Shown: positions 1 to 6,754 of the stretch, piece by piece
Position numbering within the stretch: the first letter of the stretch is position 1
How the letters are laid out: each line of letters starts with the position of its first letter
Assembly: GCA_948664205.1 (NCBI GenBank)
Contig: CAPNDH010000014.1
Location: 1-30,631 of the forward strand
Direction: 5' to 3'
DNA from: an uncultured Clostridia bacterium
Lineage (GTDB): Bacteria > Bacillota > Clostridia > TANB77 > CAG-508
DNA length: 30,631 nucleotides
Made by a program: the position numbers and the translations under genes
Notes under the pieces: generated by a model
What the model saw: the letters and a program-made list of their open reading frames with translations, nothing else
The model's database searches: none
Told to the model about the DNA's origin: nothing

Positions 1-1500
1 GTCTTTTCCTTTTTCTATGTTTTCTTCTCTTTGATTTTTCTTAAACCATGCTTGTATTTTATTTTTTGCAGTTGAGCTTTGTATAAATTTTAGCCAATCT
101 CTACTTGGTCCTTTGGCTTTATCTGAGGTTACTATTTCTACTATGTCACCATTTCTTAATTTTGTTATTATTGGCATCATTTTACTGTTTATTTTACAGC
201 CTGTCATATGATGTCCTATTTCTGCATGTATACTATAAGCATAATCTATTGGTGTACTTCCACTTGGCAATACTTTTATATCTCCTTTTGGTGTAAATAC
301 ATATACTTCATCTTCAAATAATTCTGTTTTTAATGTATTTAAGAATTCTTGTGGGTCAGCTATATCCTTTTGCCATTCTAGTGTTTCACGAAGCCATGCT
401 AGCTTATCTTCTGTAACTTGCACATTTGCCTTTTTCCCTTTTGCAAAACTTGCTTCTTTATATGCCCAGTGTGCTGCTATACCATACTCTGCTATTCTAT
501 GCATGTCCCAAGTACGTATTTGAACTTCAAATGGTGTTCCCTTTTCTCCTATTAATGTTGTATGTAGTGATTGATACATATTAGGCTTTGGCACTGCTAT
601 ATAGTCTTTAAATCTTCCTGGCATTGGGTTATATAGGTCATGTACTACTCCTAATGCTGCATAACAGTCTTTTACTGAATTTACTATTATTCTTAATGCA
701 AATAGGTCATATATTTGGTCTAAGGTTACATTGTCTCTTTTCATTTTTCTATATATACTATATAAATGTTTTGCTCTTCCTGTTATTTCTGATTCTATTT
801 TTTGTACTTTTAATTCATGTGTTATTTGTTCTTCTATTCTATCAATAAATTTTAAACGTTCTTCTCTTTTTCTATCTATTCCTTCTACTATTTCTCTGTA
901 TTCTTCTGGGTATAAGTATTTAAAAGATAAGTCTTCTAATTCCCATTTTAAAGAATATATACCTAGTCTATTTGCAAGTGGTGCATATAAGTCCATTGTT
1001 TCTCTTGCATTTGCTATTTGCCTGTCTCTTGATAGGAATTTTAGTGTTCTCATATTATGAAGTCTATCTGCTAATTTTATCATAATAACACGTATATCTT
1101 TTCCCATTGCTAGAAACATTTTTCTATAGTTTTCTACTTGTTCTTCTTCTACAGATTCACAGTTTAATTTGCTAAGTTTTGTAACTCCATCTACCATTTC
1201 TGCAATTTCTAAACTAAATTCAGTTATTAGCTCTTCGTGTGTTACTTCTGTATCTTCTACTACATCATGAAGAAGCGCTGCACAAATTGTAGCGTCATCT
1301 AAACCTAATTCAGCTAGAATGTTTGCTACTTGCATTGGATGAATTATATATGGTTCTCCTGACCTTCTTAATTGATTCCCATGCTTTTCTACAGCAAAAT
1401 TATAAGCTTTTTGTATTATTTTGCTGTCTGACTTTTTATTATTTTTTTTCATTTTATTTATAATTTCTTCTATTGTTATTGGTTTATTTGCTTCTTGCAT
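1..1500 (-). CDS. relA: RelA/SpoT-type bifunctional (p)ppGpp synthetase/hydrolase, C-terminus cut by window edge
   Basis: Makes and degrades the alarmone (p)ppGpp of the stringent response in the cytoplasm. The first 500 codons are visible, open to the left edge; the family is usually about 730-740 residues, so the end of the TGS region and the helical/ACT part are missing. The N-terminal HD hydrolase domain shows HGNQLRRSGEPYIIHP (about 40-55) and LLHDVVEDT with H78-D79. The synthetase domain includes FKDYIAVPKPNMYQSLHTT. A TGS domain begins near residue 390 (VYVFTPKGD, then YAYSIHAEIGHHMTGCKIN). The intact HD motif suggests the bifunctional Rel/Spo class of Firmicutes rather than a synthetase-only RelA. 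The ATG at 1498-1500 follows AAGGA. It is divergent from the small membrane gene at 1595. Identification is firm. Confidence 0.96.
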   Translation of the reverse strand, partial: MQEANKPITIEEIINKMKKNNKKSDSKIIQKAYNFAVEKHGNQLRRSGEPYIIHPMQVANILAELGLDDATICAALLHDVVEDTEVTHEELITEFSLEIAEMVDGVTKLSKLNCESVEEEQVENYRKMFLAMGKDIRVIMIKLADRLHNMRTLKFLSRDRQIANARETMDLYAPLANRLGIYSLKWELEDLSFKYLYPEEYREIVEGIDRKREERLKFIDRIEEQITHELKVQKIESEITGRAKHLYSIYRKMKRDNVTLDQIYDLFALRIIVNSVKDCYAALGVVHDLYNPMPGRFKDYIAVPKPNMYQSLHTTLIGEKGTPFEVQIRTWDMHRIAEYGIAAHWAYKEASFAKGKKANVQVTEDKLAWLRETLEWQKDIADPQEFLNTLKTELFEDEVYVFTPKGDIKVLPSGSTPIDYAYSIHAEIGHHMTGCKINSKMMPIITKLRNGDIVEIVTSDKAKGPSRDWLKFIQSSTAKNKIQAWFKKNQREENIEKGKD

Positions 1501-1518
1501 TTTTATTCACTTCCTTGC

Positions 1519-1547
1519 TTGACATTTATGTTAATTTATAGTATAAT
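1519..1547 (+). promoter_or_regulatory. Sigma-A-type promoter of the small membrane gene at 1595
   Basis: TTGACA at 1519-1524 and TATAAT at 1542-1547 are separated by exactly 17 bases: a full consensus promoter. The spacer TTTATGTTAATTTAT is almost identical to that of the promoter at 4018-4046. Confidence 0.85.
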
Positions 1548-1594
1548 TCGTTTGTAACTAAAGTTTGTTTTTTATTTATGAAAGGAGATACTGT

Positions 1595-1801
1595 ATGAAA
1601 ATTTTCATTATTATCGCTTTTATAGCAATTGTAGCAATGGCTGTATTTTTCCTGCGGATGGCTTGGAAAAATTACAAAGAGGAAGGTATTGTTTTAAGTA
1701 GATATTGGCTTTACACCCTTCCCACCACTGTAACACAGCCATTTTGCTATGCCATTTTCTTGATATTTATGGCATTTATGGTTTTAAGTGCAAATTTATA
1801 A
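1595..1801 (+). CDS. Small two-helix membrane protein, unknown function
   Basis: Encodes 68 residues. I do not recognise the family. Residues about 3-20 form one membrane helix and about 45-66 a second, joined by a short loop rich in charged and aromatic residues (RMAWKNYKEEG). The ATG at 1595 is chosen over an earlier in-frame start at 1565 because AAAGGAGA lies 6-7 bases before it. The gene has its own consensus promoter (1519-1547). The next small membrane gene starts 14 bases after its stop, so the two are probably co-transcribed and end at the terminator at 2009. It contains one in-frame CGG codon (residue 20 region, after FFL), a codon not found in the window's recognisable core genes. 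The function cannot be inferred; peptide-like membrane modulators are one possibility. Confidence 0.75.
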   Translation: MKIFIIIAFIAIVAMAVFFLRMAWKNYKEEGIVLSRYWLYTLPTTVTQPFCYAIFLIFMAFMVLSANL

Positions 1802-1815
1802 GGAGGGCATACACT

Positions 1816-1998
1816 ATGACAACTTTTGTTAAATTACTTATTATTGCTGTTTTATTGTTTTTCTTTCTTTGTATTTGTGCTTATATACTATCACGAAATA
1901 AGAAGAATGAATTTATTGGGCTAGTATTTGGCATACTTTCATTTTTACTTGTTATATTTTTATTTTTTGTACTATTAGGACTTATATGTTGCACTTAA
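1816..1998 (+). CDS. Small two-helix membrane protein, unknown function
   Basis: Encodes 60 residues, nearly all hydrophobic: helix one at about 5-24, a short basic loop (SRNKKNE), and helix two at about 33-57, ending ICCT. The ATG at 1816 is preceded by AAGGAGGG 8 bases upstream, overlapping the end of the preceding small gene. An upstream in-frame start at 1705 would run inside the preceding gene and lacks a ribosome site, so it was rejected. The gene is second of a two-gene transcript that ends at a strong terminator 11 bases downstream. No family is recognised. The pairing with another short membrane protein suggests the two work together, which is inference only. Confidence 0.72.
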   Translation: MTTFVKLLIIAVLLFFFLCICAYILSRNKKNEFIGLVFGILSFLLVIFLFFVLLGLICCT

Positions 1999-2008
1999 TT
2001 TTATTTCT

Positions 2009-2045
2009 AATCAGATATGCTTTAAAAGCATATCTGATTTTTATA
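2009..2045 (+). terminator. Rho-independent terminator of the small membrane gene pair
   Basis: A 13-bp perfect stem (2009-2021 with 2027-2039), loop TTAAA, followed by a T-rich run. It lies 11 bases after the stop at 1998. Confidence 0.85.
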
Positions 2046-2051
2046 TACCAA

Positions 2052-2221
2052 GAAAGTACTCTATTTTAAATTGTAGAGTAGCGCGAAGTAAGTAATATAT
2101 TTTATTTTTGTAATGAAGTCCCGACAGCCCTCCCTCGGCAGTTGAATACCCGTGAGCTTGGAGGGCGGAATGAAAAAAATAAAATATATTACTTGCTGGG
2201 AGCGAACAATTTAACACGTAG
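2052..2221. repeat. MITE-like palindromic repeat, copy 1 (about 170 bp)
   Basis: A nearly full-length homologue lies in opposite orientation at 24409-24576. An inner inverted repeat of 23 bp (2087-2109 with 2175-2197; AGTAAGTAATATATTTTATT at the left end) flanks a core much richer in G and C than its surroundings, containing GTAATGAAGTCCCGACAGC and GAATACCC. The homology extends beyond the inverted repeats on both sides (GTAGAGTAGCG on the left, AGCGAA.AATTTAACAC on the right). No coding capacity is seen. It lies between the terminator at 2045 and the recJ stop. Confidence 0.85.
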
Positions 2222-2243
2222 CATAGCGAAGCCTCTTTTGTTC

Positions 2244-3926
2244 TTAATACGATTTCCTTATATCTTTTAAATTAATTTGTATACTTTCCCTACCATTATA
2301 CTGATTTATTTCCAAAGTTCCAACTATATCAACCTTATCTCCAATTCTATATTCTTCTGACAAATGCCCTAAATTAAAACCTATTGCATCTATCCAGTAA
2401 TTATCATCTTTTAAAGATAGTTTTAGGTGTTTTCCTTCTGATAAAGCTCTTATTGAATGTATTTTTAAGTTTTTTAGTAAAAATAATGGTGTTTTATTTG
2501 CTTCTCCAAATGGCTCTAATAGTTTTAGTTCTGCCACATCTCTAACACTTATATCTTTTAAAGAAACTTCTTCATCTATATTTATAATTGGTATTATATC
2601 ACTAATATTGCTATCATGTGCATATTTTATAAAATCTTTTTTGAAATTTTCAAATTTTTCTTTTTCTACTGTAATTCCAATTGCCATTGAATGCCCACCA
2701 AACCTATTTATATTTGTGTTGCATTTGCTCAAAGCTTCATATAAATCAAAACCTAGTATGCTTCTACCAGAACCTTTGCCCATTTCTTCTTCAAAGCAAA
2801 TTAATATGCTTGGTTTAAAATATAAATCTGTTATTTTTGAAGAAACTATTCCAATTACTCCATGGTGCCAATTTTCACTTCCTACTACGATTACTTCATC
2901 ATTATTATTTTTTTCAATTTGTTCTACTGCTTCATCAAAAATTCTTTTTTCTATTTCTTGTCTTTTGCTATTGTATTCATTCAATTTTAAAGCTATTTCT
3001 CGAGCCTCTTGCTCATTTTCTGTTAAGAATAATTTTAAGGCCTCTTCTGCATGTCCCATTCTTCCACAAGCATTTATTCTAGGCGCTATTCCAAAAGATA
3101 TTGTGCTTGAATCTATTTTTTTATAGCCTGATAATTGTATTAAAGTTTTTAACCCTATGTTTTTTGTAACTTCTACTAATTTCAAACCTAATTTTGTAAT
3201 AACTCTATTTTCATCTACTAATGGTACAATATCAGAAATTGTACCGACACATACTATATCTAAATATTTTAAATATTCTTTTTCTTCTAAATTCATTTTT
3301 TGAGATATTGCTTGTATAAGTTTAAATACAACACCAACACCTGCTAATTGATTAAAAGGATATTTATTATCTTTTCTTTTAGCGTCAACCACTGCTAACG
3401 CATTTGGCAAAGTATCCCCTGGCTCGTGGTGATCTGTAACTATTGTTTCTATTCCTAAAGAATTTGCATAGTCAACTTCTTCTATTCCAGAAATCCCACA
3501 GTCAACAGTAATCATAAGCGTATATTGTTCTTCTACTATGCGTTTTATTGCTTCTTTATTTAGTCCATAGCCTTCATGTAATCTATTTGGAATGTACTGT
3601 GAAACACATGCACCTCTATCTAATAAAAACTTTTTTAATACTGTTATACTAGTAATACCATCAACATCATAGTCTCCAAAAATCATTATTTTTTCGTGTG
3701 TATTTATTGCATTTATTATTCTATCCACTGCCTTTTCCATGTCTGGCATTAAAAATGGATTATAAAAGTCTTTTCTTGTTGGATTTAAAAATATATTTAA
3801 TTTTTCATCTTCTATAATATTTCTATTAATTAATATTCTAGCTAACAATTTACTTAAACTATATTTTCTAGCTAAATTTTCTACTTTATTTTCATCTACT
3901 TCGTAACATTCCCACTTCTTATTCAT
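2244..3926 (-). CDS. recJ: Single-stranded-DNA-specific exonuclease RecJ
   Basis: A 5'-3' exonuclease acting on single-stranded DNA in recombination and mismatch or base-excision repair. It has 560 residues, the usual length for the compact Firmicutes form. DHH-superfamily metal motifs are present in order: GDYDVDG (84-90), VDCG (141-144) and TDHHEPG (164-170). The DHHA1 part follows, with GRMGHAEEAL, NWHHGVIGIVSSKI, GSGRSI and FGGHSMAIG, then a C-terminal OB-fold-like stretch. All expected catalytic residues are intact. The start follows AAGGGAAAAT, and the N-terminus MNKKWE fits the family. It is transcribed away from the small membrane gene at 4120, and its 3' end runs into the palindromic repeat at 2052-2221, which may serve as its terminator. 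Identification is firm. Confidence 0.96.
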   Translation of the reverse strand: MNKKWECYEVDENKVENLARKYSLSKLLARILINRNIIEDEKLNIFLNPTRKDFYNPFLMPDMEKAVDRIINAINTHEKIMIFGDYDVDGITSITVLKKFLLDRGACVSQYIPNRLHEGYGLNKEAIKRIVEEQYTLMITVDCGISGIEEVDYANSLGIETIVTDHHEPGDTLPNALAVVDAKRKDNKYPFNQLAGVGVVFKLIQAISQKMNLEEKEYLKYLDIVCVGTISDIVPLVDENRVITKLGLKLVEVTKNIGLKTLIQLSGYKKIDSSTISFGIAPRINACGRMGHAEEALKLFLTENEQEAREIALKLNEYNSKRQEIEKRIFDEAVEQIEKNNNDEVIVVGSENWHHGVIGIVSSKITDLYFKPSILICFEEEMGKGSGRSILGFDLYEALSKCNTNINRFGGHSMAIGITVEKEKFENFKKDFIKYAHDSNISDIIPIINIDEEVSLKDISVRDVAELKLLEPFGEANKTPLFLLKNLKIHSIRALSEGKHLKLSLKDDNYWIDAIGFNLGHLSEEYRIGDKVDIVGTLEINQYNGRESIQINLKDIRKSY

Positions 3927-4017
3927 ATTTTCCCTTTCTTATATCTAAACAATTTCCTTTATTTTATAACATTTCTTAGTAATTTAAAAGACTTTTTCAA
4001 AATATATTTTAATTTTA

Positions 4018-4046
4018 TTGACTTTTATGTTAATTTATTATATAAT
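4018..4046 (+). promoter_or_regulatory. Sigma-A-type promoter of the small membrane gene at 4120
   Basis: TTGACT at 4018-4023, a 17-base spacer and TATAAT at 4041-4046. The spacer and flanks nearly match the promoter at 1519-1547, through TTCGT after the -10. Confidence 0.85.
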
Positions 4047-4119
4047 TCGTGTAATGTACCTTATTAACCTATGTAAAAATTTACTATTTTTACATGCTTT
4101 TCATAAAGGAGGTTTCCTT

Positions 4120-4374
4120 ATGAGTACTTATGAATTTATTCTTTTCTTTTCTGTTTCACTTGTATCAGGGGTAATAGCTTTAATATGTTGGCTTTTGGAA
4201 GTTATTTTCAAAAAATTACATTTAAATGCTATTTCTGAAATTTTTAGTATTTTTAAACGCACAGCAATTTTAAGTGCGGTCTTATTCGGAGGATTTTTTA
4301 TACTTATTTTGAGTCTTACAGGACTTGCTTTTATTGTAACATATGTAACTGACTTTATATTCGCATTATTGTAA
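4120..4374 (+). CDS. Small membrane protein, unknown function
   Basis: Encodes 84 residues with two long hydrophobic segments (about 5-26 and 49-80) separated by a basic and polar stretch (FKKLHLNAISEIFSIFKR). No family is recognised. The ATG at 4120 has AAAGGAGG 7 bases upstream; an in-frame ATG at 4018 lies inside the promoter and was rejected. The transcript leader is about 70 bases from the -10. The gene is alone between recJ and pyk, with its own promoter and a terminator shared with convergent pyk. Its promoter is a near copy of the one before the small membrane pair at 1595, suggesting common control of these small membrane proteins. Confidence 0.72.
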   Translation: MSTYEFILFFSVSLVSGVIALICWLLEVIFKKLHLNAISEIFSIFKRTAILSAVLFGGFFILILSLTGLAFIVTYVTDFIFALL

Positions 4375-4382
4375 AAGAAATA

Positions 4383-4421
4383 AACCAAAAAAATTCAGTT
4401 GAAAACTGAATTTTTTTGGTT
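4383..4421. terminator. Bidirectional terminator between the small gene and pyk
   Basis: An 18-bp perfect stem (4383-4400 with 4404-4421), loop GAA, with A-run and T-run arms. It lies 9 bases after the + strand stop and 5 bases after the minus-strand pyk stop, so it can serve both. Confidence 0.85.
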
Positions 4422-4425
4422 ATAT

Positions 4426-5871
4426 TTATATTTTTAAAACTCCACCTATTGTTCTATTCATTGTTTCGTTGCTTTCTCCATGCATTGATAATATTGATGC
4501 TCCACCTGCTATTACTACTATGTCTCCATTTTGTACATATCCTTTTTGTTTTGCTTGTTCTATTCCTTCTTCTATTACGTCGTTTGGTTTTTTATTTTCT
4601 TTTATTAATATTGGTGTTACATTCCATACTAAGGCTAGTTGTTCGTATGTTTCTTTATTTGTTGTTACTGCATATATTGGGCAACCTGGTAAAAAGCTTG
4701 CTACCATTCTTGGGGTGTCTCCTGTTTGTGTGTATGCAAATATTGCAGTTGCTTTCATATCTCTTGCTGTATTTGATATACTATGGCATAAGTTAAACTC
4801 ATAATTTATGTTTGAACGGTCTTCTTCTCTTCTTGTTACTCTTTTCCAATAACTTATATTTGGCTCTACTGCTTTTGCTATTTTTGTCATTGTATTTACA
4901 CATTCTACTGGATATTTTCCCATTGCACTTTCTCCTGATAACATTATTGCTCCTGTTACATCAAATATTGCATTTGCAACATCACTTACTTCTGCTCTTG
5001 TTGCACGTGGGTTTGATACCATTGATTCTAGCATTTGTGTTGCTGTTATTACTGGTTTCCCTACTTCTGTACATCTTTTTATAAATTGTTTTTGTACTAT
5101 TGGCACTTGTTCCATAGGTATTTCTACTCCCATGTCTCCTCTTGCTACCATTATTCCATCTGATAGTTCTAATATTTCTTCAAAATTGTCTACTCCTTCT
5201 TGACTTTCTATTTTTGAAATTATTTTTATATTTTCTCCACCATTTGTATTTAATAAATTTCTTATTTCTTTAACATCTGATGCTCTTCTTATAAATGATG
5301 CTGCTATGTAATCAAATTCTGCATTTATTCCGTTTGTTATATCTGTTATGTCTTTTTCAGATAGTGCTGGTAAGTTTAACTTTAAACCTGGTACATTTAC
5401 TGTTTTTCTGCTTCCTAATTTTGCGGTATTTAAAGCTTTACATATAATATTTTTTCCTACTATTTCTTTTATTTCAAATTCTAACGCACCATCATCTACT
5501 AAAATTTTACTACCTACTTTTACATCTTCATATAAGTTTTTATAACTTATTGATGTTTTAGTTTCATTTCCTATTATTTCATCATTTACAAATGTAAAAG
5601 TATCTCCTTCATGTATTGTTACTTTTTCATTTCCTGTTTCTAATATTCCTGTTCTTATTTCTGGCCCTTTTGTATCTAGCATAAGTGCTACTGGTAAGTT
5701 TAACTCATCTCTTACGCTTTTTATATTTTCTATTTTTTCTTTATTTTCCTCATAACCACCATGTGAAAAGTTTATTCTTGCTACATTCATTCCAGCTTTC
5801 ATCATATTTTTAAGCATTTCTTTACTTTCAGTTGCTGGCCCTATTGTACATACTATTTTTGTTTTTCTCAT
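4426..5871 (-). CDS. pyk: Pyruvate kinase
   Basis: Catalyses phosphoenolpyruvate + ADP to pyruvate + ATP, the last step of glycolysis. It has 481 residues, the length of the standard form without the extra C-terminal PEP-utiliser domain found in some Bacilli and Clostridia. Visible motifs are MRKTKIVCTIGPAT at the N-terminus, ARINFSHG (31-38), MLDTKGPEIRTG (64-75), ISKIESQEGVDN with the catalytic lysine, MVARGDMGVEIP and TATQMLESM. The start has AGGAGG 8 bases upstream and a promoter at 5918-5946. It is monocistronic, with a terminator shared with the convergent small gene. It feeds from the glycogen-degrading phosphorylase encoded 0.9 kb away, though the two are separate transcripts. Identification is firm. 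Confidence 0.97.
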   Translation of the reverse strand: MRKTKIVCTIGPATESKEMLKNMMKAGMNVARINFSHGGYEENKEKIENIKSVRDELNLPVALMLDTKGPEIRTGILETGNEKVTIHEGDTFTFVNDEIIGNETKTSISYKNLYEDVKVGSKILVDDGALEFEIKEIVGKNIICKALNTAKLGSRKTVNVPGLKLNLPALSEKDITDITNGINAEFDYIAASFIRRASDVKEIRNLLNTNGGENIKIISKIESQEGVDNFEEILELSDGIMVARGDMGVEIPMEQVPIVQKQFIKRCTEVGKPVITATQMLESMVSNPRATRAEVSDVANAIFDVTGAIMLSGESAMGKYPVECVNTMTKIAKAVEPNISYWKRVTRREEDRSNINYEFNLCHSISNTARDMKATAIFAYTQTGDTPRMVASFLPGCPIYAVTTNKETYEQLALVWNVTPILIKENKKPNDVIEEGIEQAKQKGYVQNGDIVVIAGGASILSMHGESNETMNRTIGGVLKI

Positions 5872-5917
5872 ATATTTTCCTCCTATATTAATATATTCTT
5901 CTCTTTCTAACTTGGTT

Positions 5918-5946
5918 ATTATAACATTAATTTATTTTTGCTTCAA
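5918..5946 (-). promoter_or_regulatory. pyk promoter
   Basis: On the minus strand, TTGAAG (5946-5941), a 17-base spacer and TATAAT (5923-5918), 47 bases before the pyk start. Confidence 0.75.
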
Positions 5947-5964
5947 TAGAAAATCAATTTTTTA

Positions 5965-5993
5965 TTGACTTTTGTTCCATATTACGTTATATT
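5965..5993 (+). promoter_or_regulatory. Promoter of the orphan gene at 6057
   Basis: TTGACT at 5965-5970, a 17-base spacer and TATATT at 5988-5993, 64 bases before the ATG. Confidence 0.7.
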
Positions 5994-6056
5994 ATTATAG
6001 TAACCAAAATTTACTGTGATTATATTATAATTGATAATTATCAAGGAGGTAATAAA

Positions 6057-6704
6057 ATGAGTGTTATTAAAAGGCGGTATTATGTTCATGGTTGGAAACC
6101 TAATAGTATCTATTATCTAACTGCTAAAGAGCTTTATTCTCGAATACTAGAAGATAGTAAATCCGATTATGACTGGATTGCATCAGCTACAGAACTTGTT
6201 AATGTATGTAATACTCCAAATTTTCCAGAAGAATATGCTCAGGGTATTAAAATTTGTATTTTAAATTGCTTTGCTAATTTAGAACTTGAAAGAAATATTG
6301 GTTCTCATGGAGAACCTACTGATGATGAGGCTGTTTATTTTTGTTATAATTCTTTAATTGACTCAAATAAAAATGTAATTGATGCTAAGTCAAGGTATTT
6401 AAAAGCTATTATAAATTCTATTATTGTATATTTTCGTTTTGGTTCTCATATTCATAGTTTTAATACTTATAAAGAAATATCTCAAAAATGGGCAATAGAA
6501 AAATTTGATGAATACTTTCCTAAAGAAGCTATCGACTTTGAAAAGTTTAGAAAAGATTTATATGCTGATTTTGACAATGTAGTTACTACTGCCGAAGAAG
6601 AAGGTTCGTTTAAAAAAGAGGAAGAACAATATTTAGAAAACTCAAGAAGATTTATGTCTTCATTAATGGCTAAACTTACCCCCGAAGATTTCTTCTTTAA
6701 ATAA
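6057..6704 (+). CDS. Hypothetical cytoplasmic protein, 215 residues
   Basis: I do not recognise this protein. It has no signal peptide or membrane segment and looks soluble and mostly helical, with a charged C-terminal third (EEEGSFKKEEEQYLENSRRF). The aromatic-rich N-terminus reads KRRYYVHGWKPNSIYYLTAKEL. The ATG has AAGGAGG 8 bases upstream and a good promoter at 5965, and the gene ends in a strong shared terminator, so it is a genuine single-gene transcript. Residue 7 is encoded by CGG directly after AGG; CGG is absent from the window's recognisable core genes. Like the orphans at 10805 and 15834 it is a free-standing, soluble protein with its own promoter. No function can be assigned. Confidence 0.8.
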   Translation: MSVIKRRYYVHGWKPNSIYYLTAKELYSRILEDSKSDYDWIASATELVNVCNTPNFPEEYAQGIKICILNCFANLELERNIGSHGEPTDDEAVYFCYNSLIDSNKNVIDAKSRYLKAIINSIIVYFRFGSHIHSFNTYKEISQKWAIEKFDEYFPKEAIDFEKFRKDLYADFDNVVTTAEEEGSFKKEEEQYLENSRRFMSSLMAKLTPEDFFFK

Positions 6705-6713
6705 CACATGAAT

Positions 6714-6754
6714 AGAAAAATAAAAAAGCGGAAAATCCGCTTTTTTATTTTTCT
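6714..6754. terminator. Bidirectional terminator between orphan gene and glgP
   Basis: A 19-bp stem (6714-6732 with 6736-6754) with a GCGGA/TCCGC core, loop AAA, and A/T-rich arms usable from both strands. It overlaps the last codons of the phosphorylase on the minus strand. Confidence 0.85.

Noticed and set aside
105..1060. Leucine/phenylalanine-rich + strand open frames opposite relA, and similar ones opposite recJ, pyk, glgP, folD, dinB, clpX and others
   Set aside because: They are antisense shadows of AT-rich genes; they lack ribosome sites and overlap well-identified minus-strand proteins.
1640..1665. CGG in the small gene at 1595 as a frameshift site
   Set aside because: A +1 shift there meets a stop within about 15 codons, while the in-frame reading gives a complete two-helix protein. 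The same holds for the CGG codons at the starts of the 6057 and 15834 genes.
2052..2221. The palindromic repeat as a riboswitch for recJ
   Set aside because: It lies downstream of recJ, and its second copy is downstream of ytxC, so neither is in a leader.
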